Shown: positions 35,278 to 45,082 of the stretch, piece by piece
Layout: each line of letters begins with the position of its first letter
Position numbering within the stretch: the first letter of the stretch is position 1
Assembly (NCBI GenBank): GCA_002335055.1
Contig: DDCH01000009.1
Location: forward strand, 39,613 to 103,612
Reading direction: 5' to 3'
Source of the DNA: Sulfurimonas sp. UBA2011
GTDB taxonomy: Bacteria; Campylobacterota; Campylobacteria; Campylobacterales; Sulfurimonadaceae
Length of the DNA stretch: 64,000 nt
Program-made: the position numbers and the translations under genes
The notes under the pieces: generated by a model
The model's database searches: none
Told to the model about the DNA's origin: nothing
What the model saw: the letters and a program-made list of their open reading frames with translations, nothing else

Positions 35278-36522
35278 TTATGCTGTTTTTTGTGTTGTTG
35301 TTTTAATGTAGACAGGTTCTTCCCCATCATCTATTACTGCTTTTGTGATAAGCACTTCATATCCTGCATGTTCTGGTAGTTCATACATAATGTCTATCAT
35401 GTTTTCTTCTAAAATTGCACGAAGTCCACGAGCTCCAGTTTTACGTTTTATTGCTTTTTTGGCAATTGCTAAAAGCGCTTCTTCTTCAAAGTTTAGCTGA
35501 ACTTCATCAATAGAAAAAAGTTTTTGATACTGTCTGATAAGAGAGTTCTTAGGTTCAGTGAGGATACGAACCATATCTTCTTCACTAATTTCGCTTAAAG
35601 ATGCAATGATAGGAAGACGACCAACAAGCTCAGGAATAAGACCAAAATGAACTAAATCATCAGGTTCAACCATATCGTATGTAGGTTTTTTCTCATCTTT
35701 TGTTTTTTTCTCATGTCCAAAACCTAAGATATTTGCACCTTGTTTGCGTTTGAGTATCTCTTCAAGACCATCAAACGCACCACCACAAATAAATAAAATA
35801 TTTGTAGTATCTATAGATGTAAACTCTTGGTTAGGATGTTTACGTCCACCTTTTGGTGGAATATTTACAGAAGAACCTTCTATGATTTTTAGAAGTGCTT
35901 GTTGTACACCTTCTCCTGAAACATCACGTGTGATAGAACGGTTTTCACTCATACGAGCTACTTTATCAACTTCATCCAAAAAGATGATACCTTTTTGTGC
36001 ACGTTCAACATTGCCATCAGCTGCTTGAATGAGTTTTGTTAAAATATTTTCAACATCTTCACCAACATAACCTGCTTCAGTCAGACTTGTTGCATCTGCT
36101 ATAGCTATAGGAACATTTAAAACTCTTGCAATAGTCTGTGCCATAAGTGTTTTACCAGAACCAGTTGGACCGATTAAAAGTACATTTGATTTTGCTATTT
36201 CAGTATCATCATCTGTTATTTGTTGCGTTTTAAATATACGCTTGTAGTGGTTATATACAGCTACACTTAAAAGTTTTCGAGCACGTTCTTGACCAATGAT
36301 ATAATCACCTAAAAAGTTGTTTAACTCTTTTGGAGTCATTAAATTATCTACAGCTTCAAGAAGCTCTTCATTTTCTTGTATCTGTGTTTCACTTTCATCG
36401 CCAAACATAATCTTATATGCTGAAACTACACAGTTTTTACAGATATAAACTCCATTACCAGCTATAAGAGGATTTACTTCACTCTCGCTCGCATCACAAA
36501 AACTACAGTCTCTATTTATCAT
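35278..36522 (-). CDS. clpX: ClpX ATPase subunit of ClpXP
   Basis: 414 residues from an ATG at 36522 that overlaps the lpxA end by 11 nt; an in-frame ATG at 36549 would add nine residues absent from the family. The N-terminal zinc-binding domain has CSFC and CKNC. AAA+ motifs: Walker A LLIGPTGSGKT, Walker B IIFLDEVDKV, pore loop GYVGEDVEN, and sensor region KTGARGLRAILE. It unfolds substrates for ClpP. With hslVU lost here, ClpXP and Lon would carry more of the ATP-dependent proteolysis load. Confidence 0.96.
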   Translation of the reverse strand: MINRDCSFCDASESEVNPLIAGNGVYICKNCVVSAYKIMFGDESETQIQENEELLEAVDNLMTPKELNNFLGDYIIGQERARKLLSVAVYNHYKRIFKTQQITDDDTEIAKSNVLLIGPTGSGKTLMAQTIARVLNVPIAIADATSLTEAGYVGEDVENILTKLIQAADGNVERAQKGIIFLDEVDKVARMSENRSITRDVSGEGVQQALLKIIEGSSVNIPPKGGRKHPNQEFTSIDTTNILFICGGAFDGLEEILKRKQGANILGFGHEKKTKDEKKPTYDMVEPDDLVHFGLIPELVGRLPIIASLSEISEEDMVRILTEPKNSLIRQYQKLFSIDEVQLNFEEEALLAIAKKAIKRKTGARGLRAILEENMIDIMYELPEHAGYEVLITKAVIDDGEEPVYIKTTTQKTA

Positions 36523-37303
36523 TATTTTTTCTCTCAAATGGGATTCCACGTTTTGTTTTTAAAACAAAGTCACATAAATCATTAACATAGTGGTTTTTAG
36601 TCTCTTCTAACAGTCTGCTTGCTGTCTCTTTAAGTGGTTGACCTGACTCAAAAAGATCACGGTAAGCAGATTTTAGTGCATTGATATCTTCGCGTTCAAG
36701 ATGGCGACGAAGTCCTGTAAGGTTTAGACCTCTAAGATTAGCTCGGTTTCCCTCAGCCATACAAAATGGTGGTACATCTTGAGCTAGAGCAGAAGCTCCA
36801 CCAATCATAGCATAATCACCTATATGAATGAACTGATGAATAGGAGTCATTCCACCAATAACAACATAATCACCAAGCTCAACATGACCGGCAAGTGTCG
36901 CTGCATTTGCTAAGATACAGTGGTTACCGATAATCACATCGTGTCCTAGGTGAACATAACCCATAAAAAGGTTATGGTTTCCAACAATAGTTTTACTACC
37001 TCCACCTTTTGTTCCAGGGTTAAAAAGTGTAAACTCTCGGATAGTATTGTCATCACCAATTATAAGTTCAACATCTTCACCATTAAATTTTAGGTCTTGA
37101 GGGATAGAACCGATAACGGCATGAGAAAATATTTTATTATTATTTCCAATAGTCGTCTTTCCATAAATGCAAGTATTAGCAGCAATAGTTGTACCTTCCC
37201 CAATAGTCGTTTTACTTGAGATAAAACAAAATGGACCTATTTCAACATTTTCACCAATAACTGCACCGTCTTCAATAAGAGCTAATTTAGATATTTTTGA
37301 CAT
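36512..37303 (-). CDS. lpxA: UDP-N-acetylglucosamine acyltransferase
   Basis: 263 residues of left-handed beta helix built from hexapeptides (IGENVEIGPFCFIS, IGNNNKIFSHAVIG). It includes the catalytic histidine region YVHLGHDVIIGNHC and the C-terminal helical domain (ALKSAYRDLFESG). It acylates UDP-GlcNAc in the first lipid A step. The neighbour fabZ supplies hydroxyacyl chains, the classical arrangement. Confidence 0.95.
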   Translation of the reverse strand: MSKISKLALIEDGAVIGENVEIGPFCFISSKTTIGEGTTIAANTCIYGKTTIGNNNKIFSHAVIGSIPQDLKFNGEDVELIIGDDNTIREFTLFNPGTKGGGSKTIVGNHNLFMGYVHLGHDVIIGNHCILANAATLAGHVELGDYVVIGGMTPIHQFIHIGDYAMIGGASALAQDVPPFCMAEGNRANLRGLNLTGLRRHLEREDINALKSAYRDLFESGQPLKETASRLLEETKNHYVNDLCDFVLKTKRGIPFERKNNDK

Positions 37304-37311
37304 TTTAAAAC

Positions 37312-37758
37312 TTACTTATCAACTATCATGGCTTTAAGCTCTGCTTCACTTGTTAACTTGCCATCAACATATGCTTTGCCTTTAAGTACCCAGATAGGAC
37401 CTTTATTTTTTAGTACTGTTATTTTGTACTCTAGTTTATCGCCTGGTTTTACAGGAGCACGAAATTTTGCCTTATCAATACTCATAAAGTAAACAACTTT
37501 ATTTAGAGTATCTTCGGGAGTTAAATCCATACTTTTAAATGCTAGTATTCCACCAGCTTGTGCCATCCCTTCTAAAATCATAACACCTGGGTAGATTGGG
37601 TGACCGGGAAAGTGCCCTTGAAAAACAGGCTCAGAGATGGAAACATTTTTATATGAGAGAATAGACTCACCTTTTACTATATCTGTAACACGGTCAACGA
37701 GTAAAAAAGGGTATCTGTGAGGGAGTATCTCTTGTATTTCTGTAACATCCATTATCAT
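37312..37758 (-). CDS. fabZ: 3-hydroxyacyl-ACP dehydratase FabZ
   Basis: 148 residues of hotdog fold. The signature is ILPHRYPFLLVDRV followed by the active-site helix FQGHFPGHPIYPGVMILEGMA with His and Glu in place. It dehydrates 3-hydroxyacyl-ACP in fatty-acid synthesis. It is 8 nt upstream of lpxA. The start may be two codons further in (MDVTE at 37752). Confidence 0.95.
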   Translation of the reverse strand: MIMDVTEIQEILPHRYPFLLVDRVTDIVKGESILSYKNVSISEPVFQGHFPGHPIYPGVMILEGMAQAGGILAFKSMDLTPEDTLNKVVYFMSIDKAKFRAPVKPGDKLEYKITVLKNKGPIWVLKGKAYVDGKLTSEAELKAMIVDK

Positions 37759-37809
37759 ATTTAAAAGCCTTATAAAGTAATATTTTTGGTTATTTTACCC
37801 AAATAAAGA

Positions 37810-38892
37810 TTATAGAATAATTAGTTTTTCTTTGGTGTCTTCATAAGTTTTACTGTCAAGGTTGATAGTGAGCTTACCTTCGGGAATCTCTTGCATCACG
37901 ATAATAGGGCTTAAATCATAGTTTGTATCGTTTATTTTTGCTCTAAAGTCTAGTTCTCTTTCTTGACTTAAAGGATTGAAAATTAACTCTTTAACAGTTT
38001 TATATTGAGTTTGGTTTTGCTCATTAAAAAACTCTAATGTGATAAATTTTATTTCTTCACGGTTAAAATAATGGATATTTTGAGCATTGTATTCAACTTT
38101 TCCCTGTGCACGTTTTCTTGGAAGTGTTGAGTAAGACAGAGCATATGCATCAAGTACATTAGTTTTCCCCTTAGTTACCTTGAAGTTAAACTCTCGGTAG
38201 TTAAGGAACTTTTGTTTGATGATTTTATACTCTTTGTTTTCATCTTCAAGCTGGTTACGAAGCGTATACATAGCGATTCGCTCTTCTATAGATGCTGGAA
38301 GGATAGAACCTGAAATTGGGCTAAACATTTCATCCATTAGTTTTTCTTGTTGCTCTCTTTGCATAGTGAGTCCAAAAATACAGCCACAATAGTCTTGACG
38401 GTAGAGTTGTTCTTCTTTAGTTACACGAGATTGGTCCTGACTTCCACCACCACTTCTATAATCAACAGCAATAAACTCAACACCATTTTTTTCATAAAAA
38501 GCATCTCCAACACGTTTAAGTTGTTCTTGAGACTTCAGGGGACTTACAAGTAGAGTAGTTGTGATTTTTTTCTCACCTAACTCGAGGGCTTTTTCAGCAC
38601 TTACACTAAAACGCTTATCAAAACAGACTTCACAACGAGCACCTTTTTCAGGTTCATTTTCAAGTCCACGGACGGCTTGAAGCCAGTTTTCATAATCGTA
38701 TTTTCCTTCAATAAGGTCAATTCCTAACTTTTTGCAAGATCGTTCAACATCAAGTAAACGAAGTTGGTATTCTGAATATGGGTGTATATTTGGGTCGTAG
38801 AAGAAGCCTGTTAGCTTCTCCTGCGGATAATCTGCTTGTAGCTTTTCTAGAAAAAAGTGACTATCAACACTACAGCAGATATGAACTAACAT
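37810..38892 (-). CDS. queH: Epoxyqueuosine reductase QueH with C-terminal extension
   Basis: 360 residues. The N-terminal ~190 are QueH (DUF208): HICCSVDS, CEVCFDKR and DYCGCIFG provide the iron-sulfur cysteines, and RSGGGSQDQS the substrate loop. QueH reduces epoxyqueuosine to queuosine in tRNA wobble positions. The remaining ~170 residues form a separate, strand-rich region of unknown role that is absent from the shortest QueH proteins. It ends 1 nt from the ppi gene upstream. Confidence 0.88.
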   Translation of the reverse strand: MLVHICCSVDSHFFLEKLQADYPQEKLTGFFYDPNIHPYSEYQLRLLDVERSCKKLGIDLIEGKYDYENWLQAVRGLENEPEKGARCEVCFDKRFSVSAEKALELGEKKITTTLLVSPLKSQEQLKRVGDAFYEKNGVEFIAVDYRSGGGSQDQSRVTKEEQLYRQDYCGCIFGLTMQREQQEKLMDEMFSPISGSILPASIEERIAMYTLRNQLEDENKEYKIIKQKFLNYREFNFKVTKGKTNVLDAYALSYSTLPRKRAQGKVEYNAQNIHYFNREEIKFITLEFFNEQNQTQYKTVKELIFNPLSQERELDFRAKINDTNYDLSPIIVMQEIPEGKLTINLDSKTYEDTKEKLIIL

Positions 38893-39399
38893 TTAGTCTT
38901 TAGCCTCTACAACAGTAATAGACTTGATTGCATCTTGACCTTGAATCTGTGCTAAAACATCAAAACTAGTAGTATCTTCTTTTTCAATAGCACCAAAAAC
39001 AGTGTGAACACCATCAAGGTGAGGAGTGTCTACGAAAGTGATGAAAAACTGGCTTCCACCAGTGTTTGGTCCTGCATGAGCCATTGAAAGTGTACCTGGT
39101 GTGTGTACAGATGTGTTTGAAGAAGTCTCACACTCTATAGCCCAACCTGGACCACCAGTACCCGTACCTTCTGGACAACCACCTTGAGCCATGAATCCAG
39201 GGATTACACGGTGAAAGTTAAGGTTGTCATAGTAACCAGTCTCACATAAATGTGCAAAGTTTGCTACTGTGTTAGGAGCTTCCTCAGGAACAAGTTTAAT
39301 CCAGATAACACCTCTAGCTGTATCTACTTTTGCATATTGTTGCTTCAGTGAGTCTTCTGCACTGATATTGTAGCTTTTTAATTCTTTTTGTCCGAACAT
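38893..39399 (-). CDS. ppi: Cyclophilin-type peptidyl-prolyl isomerase
   Basis: 168 residues. The cyclophilin core has FHRVIPGFMAQGG near residue 57, SMAHAGPNTGGSQFFIT near 103 and LDGVHTVFGAI near 127, all active-site elements. No signal peptide, so it is cytoplasmic. Immediately upstream of queH. Confidence 0.93.
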   Translation of the reverse strand: MFGQKELKSYNISAEDSLKQQYAKVDTARGVIWIKLVPEEAPNTVANFAHLCETGYYDNLNFHRVIPGFMAQGGCPEGTGTGGPGWAIECETSSNTSVHTPGTLSMAHAGPNTGGSQFFITFVDTPHLDGVHTVFGAIEKEDTTSFDVLAQIQGQDAIKSITVVEAKD

Positions 39400-39557
39400 T
39401 ATTGTACCTTTTAGTAATTGATTTTTAGAATTATAGTGTAAGTTTGTTTGCTTTAATAGGTGAGAAATAAATAAGAGACAAATTTAAAGTTATTTTAGAG
39501 TTTTAGTATAATTTAATTGAATTTTTATATATTTAAGATAATACTAAAGGCATAGAT

Positions 39558-39761
39558 ATGTTAAGTAATTTTTTGATTACATTATTAAACAGGCTTAAAG
39601 TCATTTTTCTCTTAATCTATCTTTTTAGATCTGTGTCCATGTACTTTATAGGAACTTATTTTCACTATGAGTATTTATACTCAGCTACTTTACACTACAT
39701 TATTTTGTCACTGAGATGTCCAAAAAATAAAATCACTTACAACAATATTTATGAGTATTAA
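39558..39761 (+). CDS. Weak ORF, 67 aa
   Basis: A hydrophobic, aromatic-rich frame (KVIFLLIYLFRSVSMYF) with a poor ribosome site. It overlaps the next ORF by 11 nt. It may be a small membrane protein or simply noncoding AT-rich sequence; the 350-nt stretch 39400-39750 otherwise shows nothing convincing. Confidence 0.2.
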   Translation: MLSNFLITLLNRLKVIFLLIYLFRSVSMYFIGTYFHYEYLYSATLHYIILSLRCPKNKITYNNIYEY

Positions 39762-40011
39762 ACATTTTGAAAAGATATATCGTAAAAAAGCGGCAACAGC
39801 ACTTGAAAGTGCATTCTCTACAAATATAAAAAAGATACGAGAACAATTTATGCCTGAAACATTCATAGGTCACTTTAATAAAAATATGTTTATCATTGTG
39901 CCACCAATAGGTTTGAACACAGTCTTATTTTTAAAAGGCCTTAAAGAAATAACTCTTTCATCAGAGTCTTTGTCTCTCCTCAAGCAGAGTTCATTCATAT
40001 TTTTGAGATGA
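39751..40011 (+). CDS. Hypothetical protein, 86 aa
   Basis: Soluble, basic N-terminal half (IYRKKAATALESAFSTNIKKIR) then a hydrophobic strand section (NMFIIVPPIGLNTVLFLKGL). It precedes the DUF485-actP-acs set by 20 nt, so it could be a leader gene of the acetate operon. No family is recognised, and it could be a remnant of a longer gene. Confidence 0.42.
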   Translation: MSIKHFEKIYRKKAATALESAFSTNIKKIREQFMPETFIGHFNKNMFIIVPPIGLNTVLFLKGLKEITLSSESLSLLKQSSFIFLR

Positions 40012-40031
40012 TGTAATACACAAGGAAAACA

Positions 40032-40355
40032 ATGAAACAAGAGTTTGTCGAAAAAATAAAACATAATCCTGACTATATTAAGTTAGTCAAGATAAGAACA
40101 CAGTATGCAATTAGACTGACAATAACAATGTTAGTTATCTACTTCACATTTATACTCACAATCGCGTTTAAACCCTCGTTACTTGCACAAACTATTAGTG
40201 ACACTAGTATTATTACCATAGGGATCCCCATAGGAATTTTTGTCATTTTTATAGCTTTTGTCTTAACAGGACTCTATACTAGACGAGCCAACAGTGAGTT
40301 TGATGATTTATCAAAAAAGATAAAAAACTCTTTAGTGGAGAAAAATAATGAATAA
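40032..40355 (+). CDS. DUF485 membrane protein (acetate symporter partner)
   Basis: 107 residues. The DUF485 opening appears as FVEKIKHNPDYIKLVKIRTQYA, followed by two helices (LTITMLVIYFTFILTIAF and ITIGIPIGIFVIFIAFVLTG). YjcH-type DUF485 proteins are encoded with and probably assist ActP. It overlaps actP by 8 nt. Confidence 0.85.
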   Translation: MKQEFVEKIKHNPDYIKLVKIRTQYAIRLTITMLVIYFTFILTIAFKPSLLAQTISDTSIITIGIPIGIFVIFIAFVLTGLYTRRANSEFDDLSKKIKNSLVEKNNE

Positions 40356-42015
40356 TAAAGCATTCATATTTTTAATTTTGGGTTCACTTGGTCTCTTTGC
40401 ATCAGGCACAATAGATGGTGAAATTACAAAACAAGCTCTAAATATTCCCGCAATAATTATGTTTGTGATTTTTGTAGGTGCTACCTTGGGTATCACATAT
40501 TGGGCTGCTAAACACACAAAAAGTCCTAAGGATTTCTACACTGCCGGTGGTGGTATAACAGGATTACAAAATGGTATGGCTATCGCAGGTGATTATATGT
40601 CGGCAGCTTCATTTTTAGGTATCTCAGGACTTGTATACCTTAAGGGATATGATGGACTTATCTACTCCATAGGGTTTTTAGTTGGCTGGCCCATAATACT
40701 TTTTATGATTGCAGAACCTCTTCGTAACTTAGGAAAGTACTCTTTTGCAGATGTTGCTTCATATAGACTCCGTCAAGCTCCTATACGAATTCTTGCTGCG
40801 TTTGGTTCAATCGCAACTGTTATTTTATACCTTATCGCACAGATGGTTGGAAGTGGAAAGCTGATTCAACTACTTTTTGGACTACAGTATGAAGTGGCAG
40901 TTATTTTAGTGGGAGTACTTATGATACTTTATGTAACTTTTGGTGGTATGCTTGCAACTACTTGGGTACAAATCATTAAAGCATTTTTACTACTCTCTGG
41001 TGCTACTTTTATGGCTGTGATGGTGATGAGTCATTATAACTTTAGTTTTGAAGCACTATTTAGCGATGCTGTTGCTATAAAGGGTGAGGCTATTATGAGT
41101 CCGGGAGGACTTATAGATGACCCAATATCTGCTATATCTTTAGCAATTGCTTTGATGTTTGGAACCGCAGGTTTACCACATATTCTTATGCGTTTTTTTA
41201 CTGTTAGTGATGCAAAAGAGGCTAGAAAATCAGTCTTTTATGCAACAGGATTTATAGGCTACTTTTACATGCTTACTTTTATTATTGGATTTGGGGCTAT
41301 TGTTATGGTATACCAAAATCCAGAGTACTTAGACCTTGCAAAACAAGCAATAAATGGTGGTTCTCCAATACTCGGTGGAAATAACATGGCAGCCATTCAC
41401 CTCTCTCATGCTGTTGGCGGTGACTTCTTTCTTGGTTTTATTTCAGCAGTTGCATTTGCGACCATCTTAGCTGTAGTTTCTGGTCTTACACTTGCAGGTG
41501 CTTCAGCAATTAGCCATGACTTATATGCTTCAGTGCTTAAAGATGGGGATGCAGATCATCATAAAGAGATGAGAGTAAGTAAAATTGCTACTGTTATCTT
41601 AGGTATCGTAGCAATTATTATGGGAATTATGTTTGAGAAACAAAACATCGCTTTTGTTGTGGGACTTGCATTTGCCATAGCAGCTTCAGCAAACTTTCCA
41701 GTTCTTATACTCTCTATGTACTGGTCTAAACTTACAACTAGGGGTGCCGTTATCGGTGGTTCTCTGGGGCTTGCAACCGCGGTTGTACTAGTTATACTTG
41801 GACCTATCGTTTGGGTAGATATACTTGGAAACTCAGAAGCGATTTTTCCATATAAGTATCCAGCACTTTTTTCTGTGAGTATGGCGTTTATAAGTATCTA
41901 TTTTATATCTAAAACAGATAACTCATCAGGTGCACAAGAAGAAAGAACAAAGTTTGAGGCTCAGTTTATGCGTTCTCAGACGGGAATTGGAGCAGAAGGT
42001 GCATCAGAACACTAA
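40348..42015 (+). CDS. actP: Cation/acetate symporter ActP
   Basis: 555 residues, a sodium:solute symporter with about thirteen helices after a hydrophobic N-terminus. Family marks: DFYTAGGGITGLQNGMAIAG near residue 65 and GDYMSAASFLGISG. It takes up acetate with Na+ or H+. acs, which activates the acetate, follows 79 nt later with its own -10 box. Confidence 0.92.
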   Translation: MNNKAFIFLILGSLGLFASGTIDGEITKQALNIPAIIMFVIFVGATLGITYWAAKHTKSPKDFYTAGGGITGLQNGMAIAGDYMSAASFLGISGLVYLKGYDGLIYSIGFLVGWPIILFMIAEPLRNLGKYSFADVASYRLRQAPIRILAAFGSIATVILYLIAQMVGSGKLIQLLFGLQYEVAVILVGVLMILYVTFGGMLATTWVQIIKAFLLLSGATFMAVMVMSHYNFSFEALFSDAVAIKGEAIMSPGGLIDDPISAISLAIALMFGTAGLPHILMRFFTVSDAKEARKSVFYATGFIGYFYMLTFIIGFGAIVMVYQNPEYLDLAKQAINGGSPILGGNNMAAIHLSHAVGGDFFLGFISAVAFATILAVVSGLTLAGASAISHDLYASVLKDGDADHHKEMRVSKIATVILGIVAIIMGIMFEKQNIAFVVGLAFAIAASANFPVLILSMYWSKLTTRGAVIGGSLGLATAVVLVILGPIVWVDILGNSEAIFPYKYPALFSVSMAFISIYFISKTDNSSGAQEERTKFEAQFMRSQTGIGAEGASEH

Positions 42016-42054
42016 GTAAGAGAGATATTAAAGGAGAGATAAATTTTCCTGAGA

Positions 42055-42060
42055 TATAAT
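42055..42060 (+). promoter_or_regulatory. -10 box upstream of acs
   Basis: GAGATATAAT places a TATAAT 35 nt before the acs ATG, so acs can be expressed independently of actP. Confidence 0.5.
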
Positions 42061-42094
42061 TTTTAAAAGAATAAATACTACAAGGTAATACAAT

Positions 42095-44047
42095 ATGTCA
42101 GAAGTAAAAAAACCAGTTTTTCAGCCCAATGCAGAGTTTTCTAAAAGGGCAAGAATAAAAAATATGAGTGAATACCAAGCACTTCAAGATGAAGCTATCA
42201 ATGATTATGAAGGTTTTTGGAAAAGATTTGCAGAAGAAAAGATAAACTGGATTGAACCATTTACAAAGACTTTAGATGAGTCTAACTTTCCATTTGTAAA
42301 GTGGTTTGATGGTGGAAAACTTAATGTTACTACCCAGTGTATAGACCGTCACTTAGATACTAGAGGCGATAAAACTGCGATAATTTTTGAGGGTGACCGT
42401 GGAGATACAGAGACTATCACTTACTCAGAACTCTCTAAAAATGTAAACAAATTTGCTAACCTTTTAAAAGAGGACTTTGGTGTACAAAAGGGTGATAGGG
42501 TAGTTATATATATGCCTATGATTCCAGAAGTTGCTTATGCAATGCTCGCCTGTGCTCGAATAGGTGCTATTCATAGTATCGTTTTTGGTGGTTTTTCAGC
42601 AGAAGCACTCAAAGATAGAATCTTAGACGCAGATGCAAAAGTTGTGATAACAGCAGATGGTGCATTTAGAAAGAACAAACCTTATATGCTAAAACCAGTT
42701 GTAGATACTGCACTAGAAGGTGACACTCCAGTTAAAAAAGTACTTGTAGTAGAGAGAAATAAAGAAGAGATTACTTGGGTAAAAGGACGTGACTTTTCTT
42801 ATGCTCAACTGATTAAAGACAAATCAGATGAGTGTGAACCTGAAGTTATGGACTCAGAAGACCCTCTCTTTTTACTTTATACTTCAGGAAGTACAGGGAA
42901 ACCAAAGGGTGTACAGCACAATACTGCAGGTTATATTTTATGGGCACAGATGACTATGGAGTGGGTTTTTGATGTAAAAGAAAACGATACTTATTGGTGT
43001 ACTGCTGATGTTGGTTGGATTACTGGACATACTTACATCGTGTATGGTCCTCTTGCAATGGGTGCTACAACTTTAATGTTTGAGGGTGTTCCGACCTACC
43101 CTGATGCTGGACGTCCTTGGAAAATGGTACAAGAGCATAAGATAACTCAGTTTTACACAGCACCAACAGCCATCCGTGTTTTGCACAAAATGGGTGAAGA
43201 TGAACCTAAAAAATATGACCTTAGTTCTTTAAAAGTTTTAGGAACAGTTGGTGAACCGATAGACCCACCGGCTTGGAAATGGTACTATGAAGAAGTAGGC
43301 TCAAGTAAGTGTGCAATCGTTGATACTTACTGGCAGACTGAAACAGGTGGACATATAGTTTCTCCTCTACCAGGTGCTACACCAATTAAACCAGGTTGTG
43401 CGACACTACCAGTTCCGGGAATTATAGCAGAGATACTAGACCCTAAAACAGGTGAAAAAGTGGGACTAGGGGAGAGTGGTTATATGTGTATCACTCGTCC
43501 TTGGCCTTCAATGATTCGTGGTGTTTGGGGTGACGAAGAAAGATTTATAAAGTCTTACTTTGGTGATGTGAAAAAAGATGGTAAAGCTGTCTACTTTACA
43601 GGTGATGGTGCAAAGTATGATGAAGATGGTTATATCACTATCACGGGTCGTACAGATGATGTTATAAATGTATCTGGTCACAGAATGGGTACAGCAGAAG
43701 TAGAAGCTGCAATAAACAAAGATAGCAATGTAGCAGAGGTTGCAGTTGTCGGGAAACCTCATGAGATTAAAGGTGAGGGTATATTTGCCTACATCGTTTT
43801 AAAGTCTAGTGTAGAAGACGAAGATGCTGAGAAAAAGTCTATCAACAGTATCATCAAAAGAGAGATAGGAAGCATCGCTCTTTGTGATGACATCGTATTT
43901 GCTCCGGGTTTACCTAAAACTCGTTCAGGAAAAATTATGCGTCGTATTTTACGTACTATTGCTAAGGGTGAGAAAATCACTCAAGATATTTCTACACTTG
44001 AAGATCCTTCTATCGTTGCTAAAATTGAAGCAATGGTCAACGGATAG
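42095..44047 (+). CDS. acs: Acetyl-CoA synthetase
   Basis: 650 residues, full length. AMP-binding signature LLYTSGSTGKPKGVQHN near residue 262, adenylation core DTYWQTETGGH near 410, hinge TGDGAKYDEDGYITITGRTD near 500, and the acetylatable lysine motif PKTRSGKIMRR near 607. It forms acetyl-CoA from acetate and ATP. With ActP and DUF485 it makes a complete acetate-assimilation set. Confidence 0.97.
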   Translation: MSEVKKPVFQPNAEFSKRARIKNMSEYQALQDEAINDYEGFWKRFAEEKINWIEPFTKTLDESNFPFVKWFDGGKLNVTTQCIDRHLDTRGDKTAIIFEGDRGDTETITYSELSKNVNKFANLLKEDFGVQKGDRVVIYMPMIPEVAYAMLACARIGAIHSIVFGGFSAEALKDRILDADAKVVITADGAFRKNKPYMLKPVVDTALEGDTPVKKVLVVERNKEEITWVKGRDFSYAQLIKDKSDECEPEVMDSEDPLFLLYTSGSTGKPKGVQHNTAGYILWAQMTMEWVFDVKENDTYWCTADVGWITGHTYIVYGPLAMGATTLMFEGVPTYPDAGRPWKMVQEHKITQFYTAPTAIRVLHKMGEDEPKKYDLSSLKVLGTVGEPIDPPAWKWYYEEVGSSKCAIVDTYWQTETGGHIVSPLPGATPIKPGCATLPVPGIIAEILDPKTGEKVGLGESGYMCITRPWPSMIRGVWGDEERFIKSYFGDVKKDGKAVYFTGDGAKYDEDGYITITGRTDDVINVSGHRMGTAEVEAAINKDSNVAEVAVVGKPHEIKGEGIFAYIVLKSSVEDEDAEKKSINSIIKREIGSIALCDDIVFAPGLPKTRSGKIMRRILRTIAKGEKITQDISTLEDPSIVAKIEAMVNG

Positions 44048-44064
44048 TAAAAGATTAGAAATGC

Positions 44065-44070
44065 TATAAT
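44065..44070 (+). promoter_or_regulatory. -10 box upstream of pyrF
   Basis: TATAAT in ATGCTATAATTTC, 29 nt before the pyrF ATG. Confidence 0.5.
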
Positions 44071-44098
44071 TTCATAATTTAATTATAAAGAAGATATT

Positions 44099-44782
44099 AT
44101 GGAATTATGTGTTGCATTAGACTTAGCTACAAAAGAAGAGAACTTAACCCTTATAGAAAAAATCAAAGACCACGATGTCTGGCTTAAAGTTGGACTTCGT
44201 ACTTACATTCGTGATGGTGAAGATTTCTTAAAAGCTATCAAAAAAATAAATCCTGATTTTAAAATATTTTTAGACCTTAAACTCTATGATATCCCTAACA
44301 CTATGGCTGATTCCGCTGAATCCATCATGGGTCTTGGTGTAGATATGTTTAATGTACATGCCAGTGCTGGCAAGAGAGCGATGAAGACAGTTATGGAGCG
44401 CTTAGAGAAGTATGAGTCTCGTCCCATAGTTTTAGCCGTCACAGCTCTTACATCGTTTAGTGAAGATGAATTTACTGCAGTGTATGAAAAAGATATAGCT
44501 TCTAAAGCAGACCAGTTCGCAAAAGATGCAATGGACAGTGGGCTTGATGGTGTTGTCTGTTCTGCTTATGAGTCTGCATCTATTAAAAACACAACTTCGA
44601 CTGACTTTATGACTCTAACTCCAGGAATTAGACCCTTTGGTGAAGATGCTGGTGACCAAAAAAGAGTTGCTGATGTCGCATTTGCAAAAGAAGCTCTTGT
44701 AGATTTCATAGTAGTTGGACGTCCTATTTATCAGGCACAGAACCCTTCTGATGTAGTAAAAAGAATTTTAGAGCTAATTTAA
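44099..44782 (+). CDS. pyrF: Orotidine-5'-phosphate decarboxylase
   Basis: 227 residues of the TIM-barrel OMP decarboxylase. The start MELCVALDLATKEE, the catalytic tetrad region FLDLKLYDIPNTM near residue 59 and the phosphate loop TPGIRPFGEDAGDQKR near 178 are all intact. It makes UMP in pyrimidine synthesis. The tRNA-Ser gene follows. Confidence 0.96.
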   Translation: MELCVALDLATKEENLTLIEKIKDHDVWLKVGLRTYIRDGEDFLKAIKKINPDFKIFLDLKLYDIPNTMADSAESIMGLGVDMFNVHASAGKRAMKTVMERLEKYESRPIVLAVTALTSFSEDEFTAVYEKDIASKADQFAKDAMDSGLDGVVCSAYESASIKNTTSTDFMTLTPGIRPFGEDAGDQKRVADVAFAKEALVDFIVVGRPIYQAQNPSDVVKRILELI

Positions 44783-44805
44783 GCTTATTGTTATTAACAA
44801 TTTAC

Positions 44806-44811
44806 TATAAT
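44806..44811 (+). promoter_or_regulatory. -10 box of the tRNA-Ser gene
   Basis: TATAAT 15 nt before the tRNA 5' end. It is preceded by a 15-nt palindrome ATTGTTA-T-TAACAAT (44787-44801), which may act as the pyrF 3' hairpin. Confidence 0.5.
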
Positions 44812-44825
44812 CACCGTCTTCAAAC

Positions 44826-44915
44826 GGAGAAGTGGGAGAGTGGCTGAATCCACGCCCCTGCTAAGGGCGCATAGAAGCAATTCTATCGAGGGTTCGAACC
44901 CCTCCTTCTCCACCA
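44826..44915 (+). tRNA. tRNA-Ser (GCT)
   Basis: A class II tRNA with long variable arm. Acceptor GGAGAAG pairs with CTTCTCC; anticodon stem CGCCC/GGGCG encloses CTGCTAA with GCT at 44860-44862; T arm GAGGGTTCGAACCCCTC; discriminator A then encoded CCA. Confidence 0.95.
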
Positions 44916-45082
44916 CTGAAGAACTAAATCCCCCTAAAATTACTTACTTTAAACAACGAAGCTACAAGCTACTTTACTATACATTGGTTTGTCTACTACA
45001 ATTTACCATAAGTATCCGATTTACTCCGTTTTTTGCAGGCTTTGGTCCATATGAAGCTATAGCTCTCTTATATAATATTTTA

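Noticed and set aside
44916..45082. Possible integration site remnant after tRNA-Ser
   Set aside because: No integrase, no repeat of the tRNA 3' end and no phage-like genes downstream.
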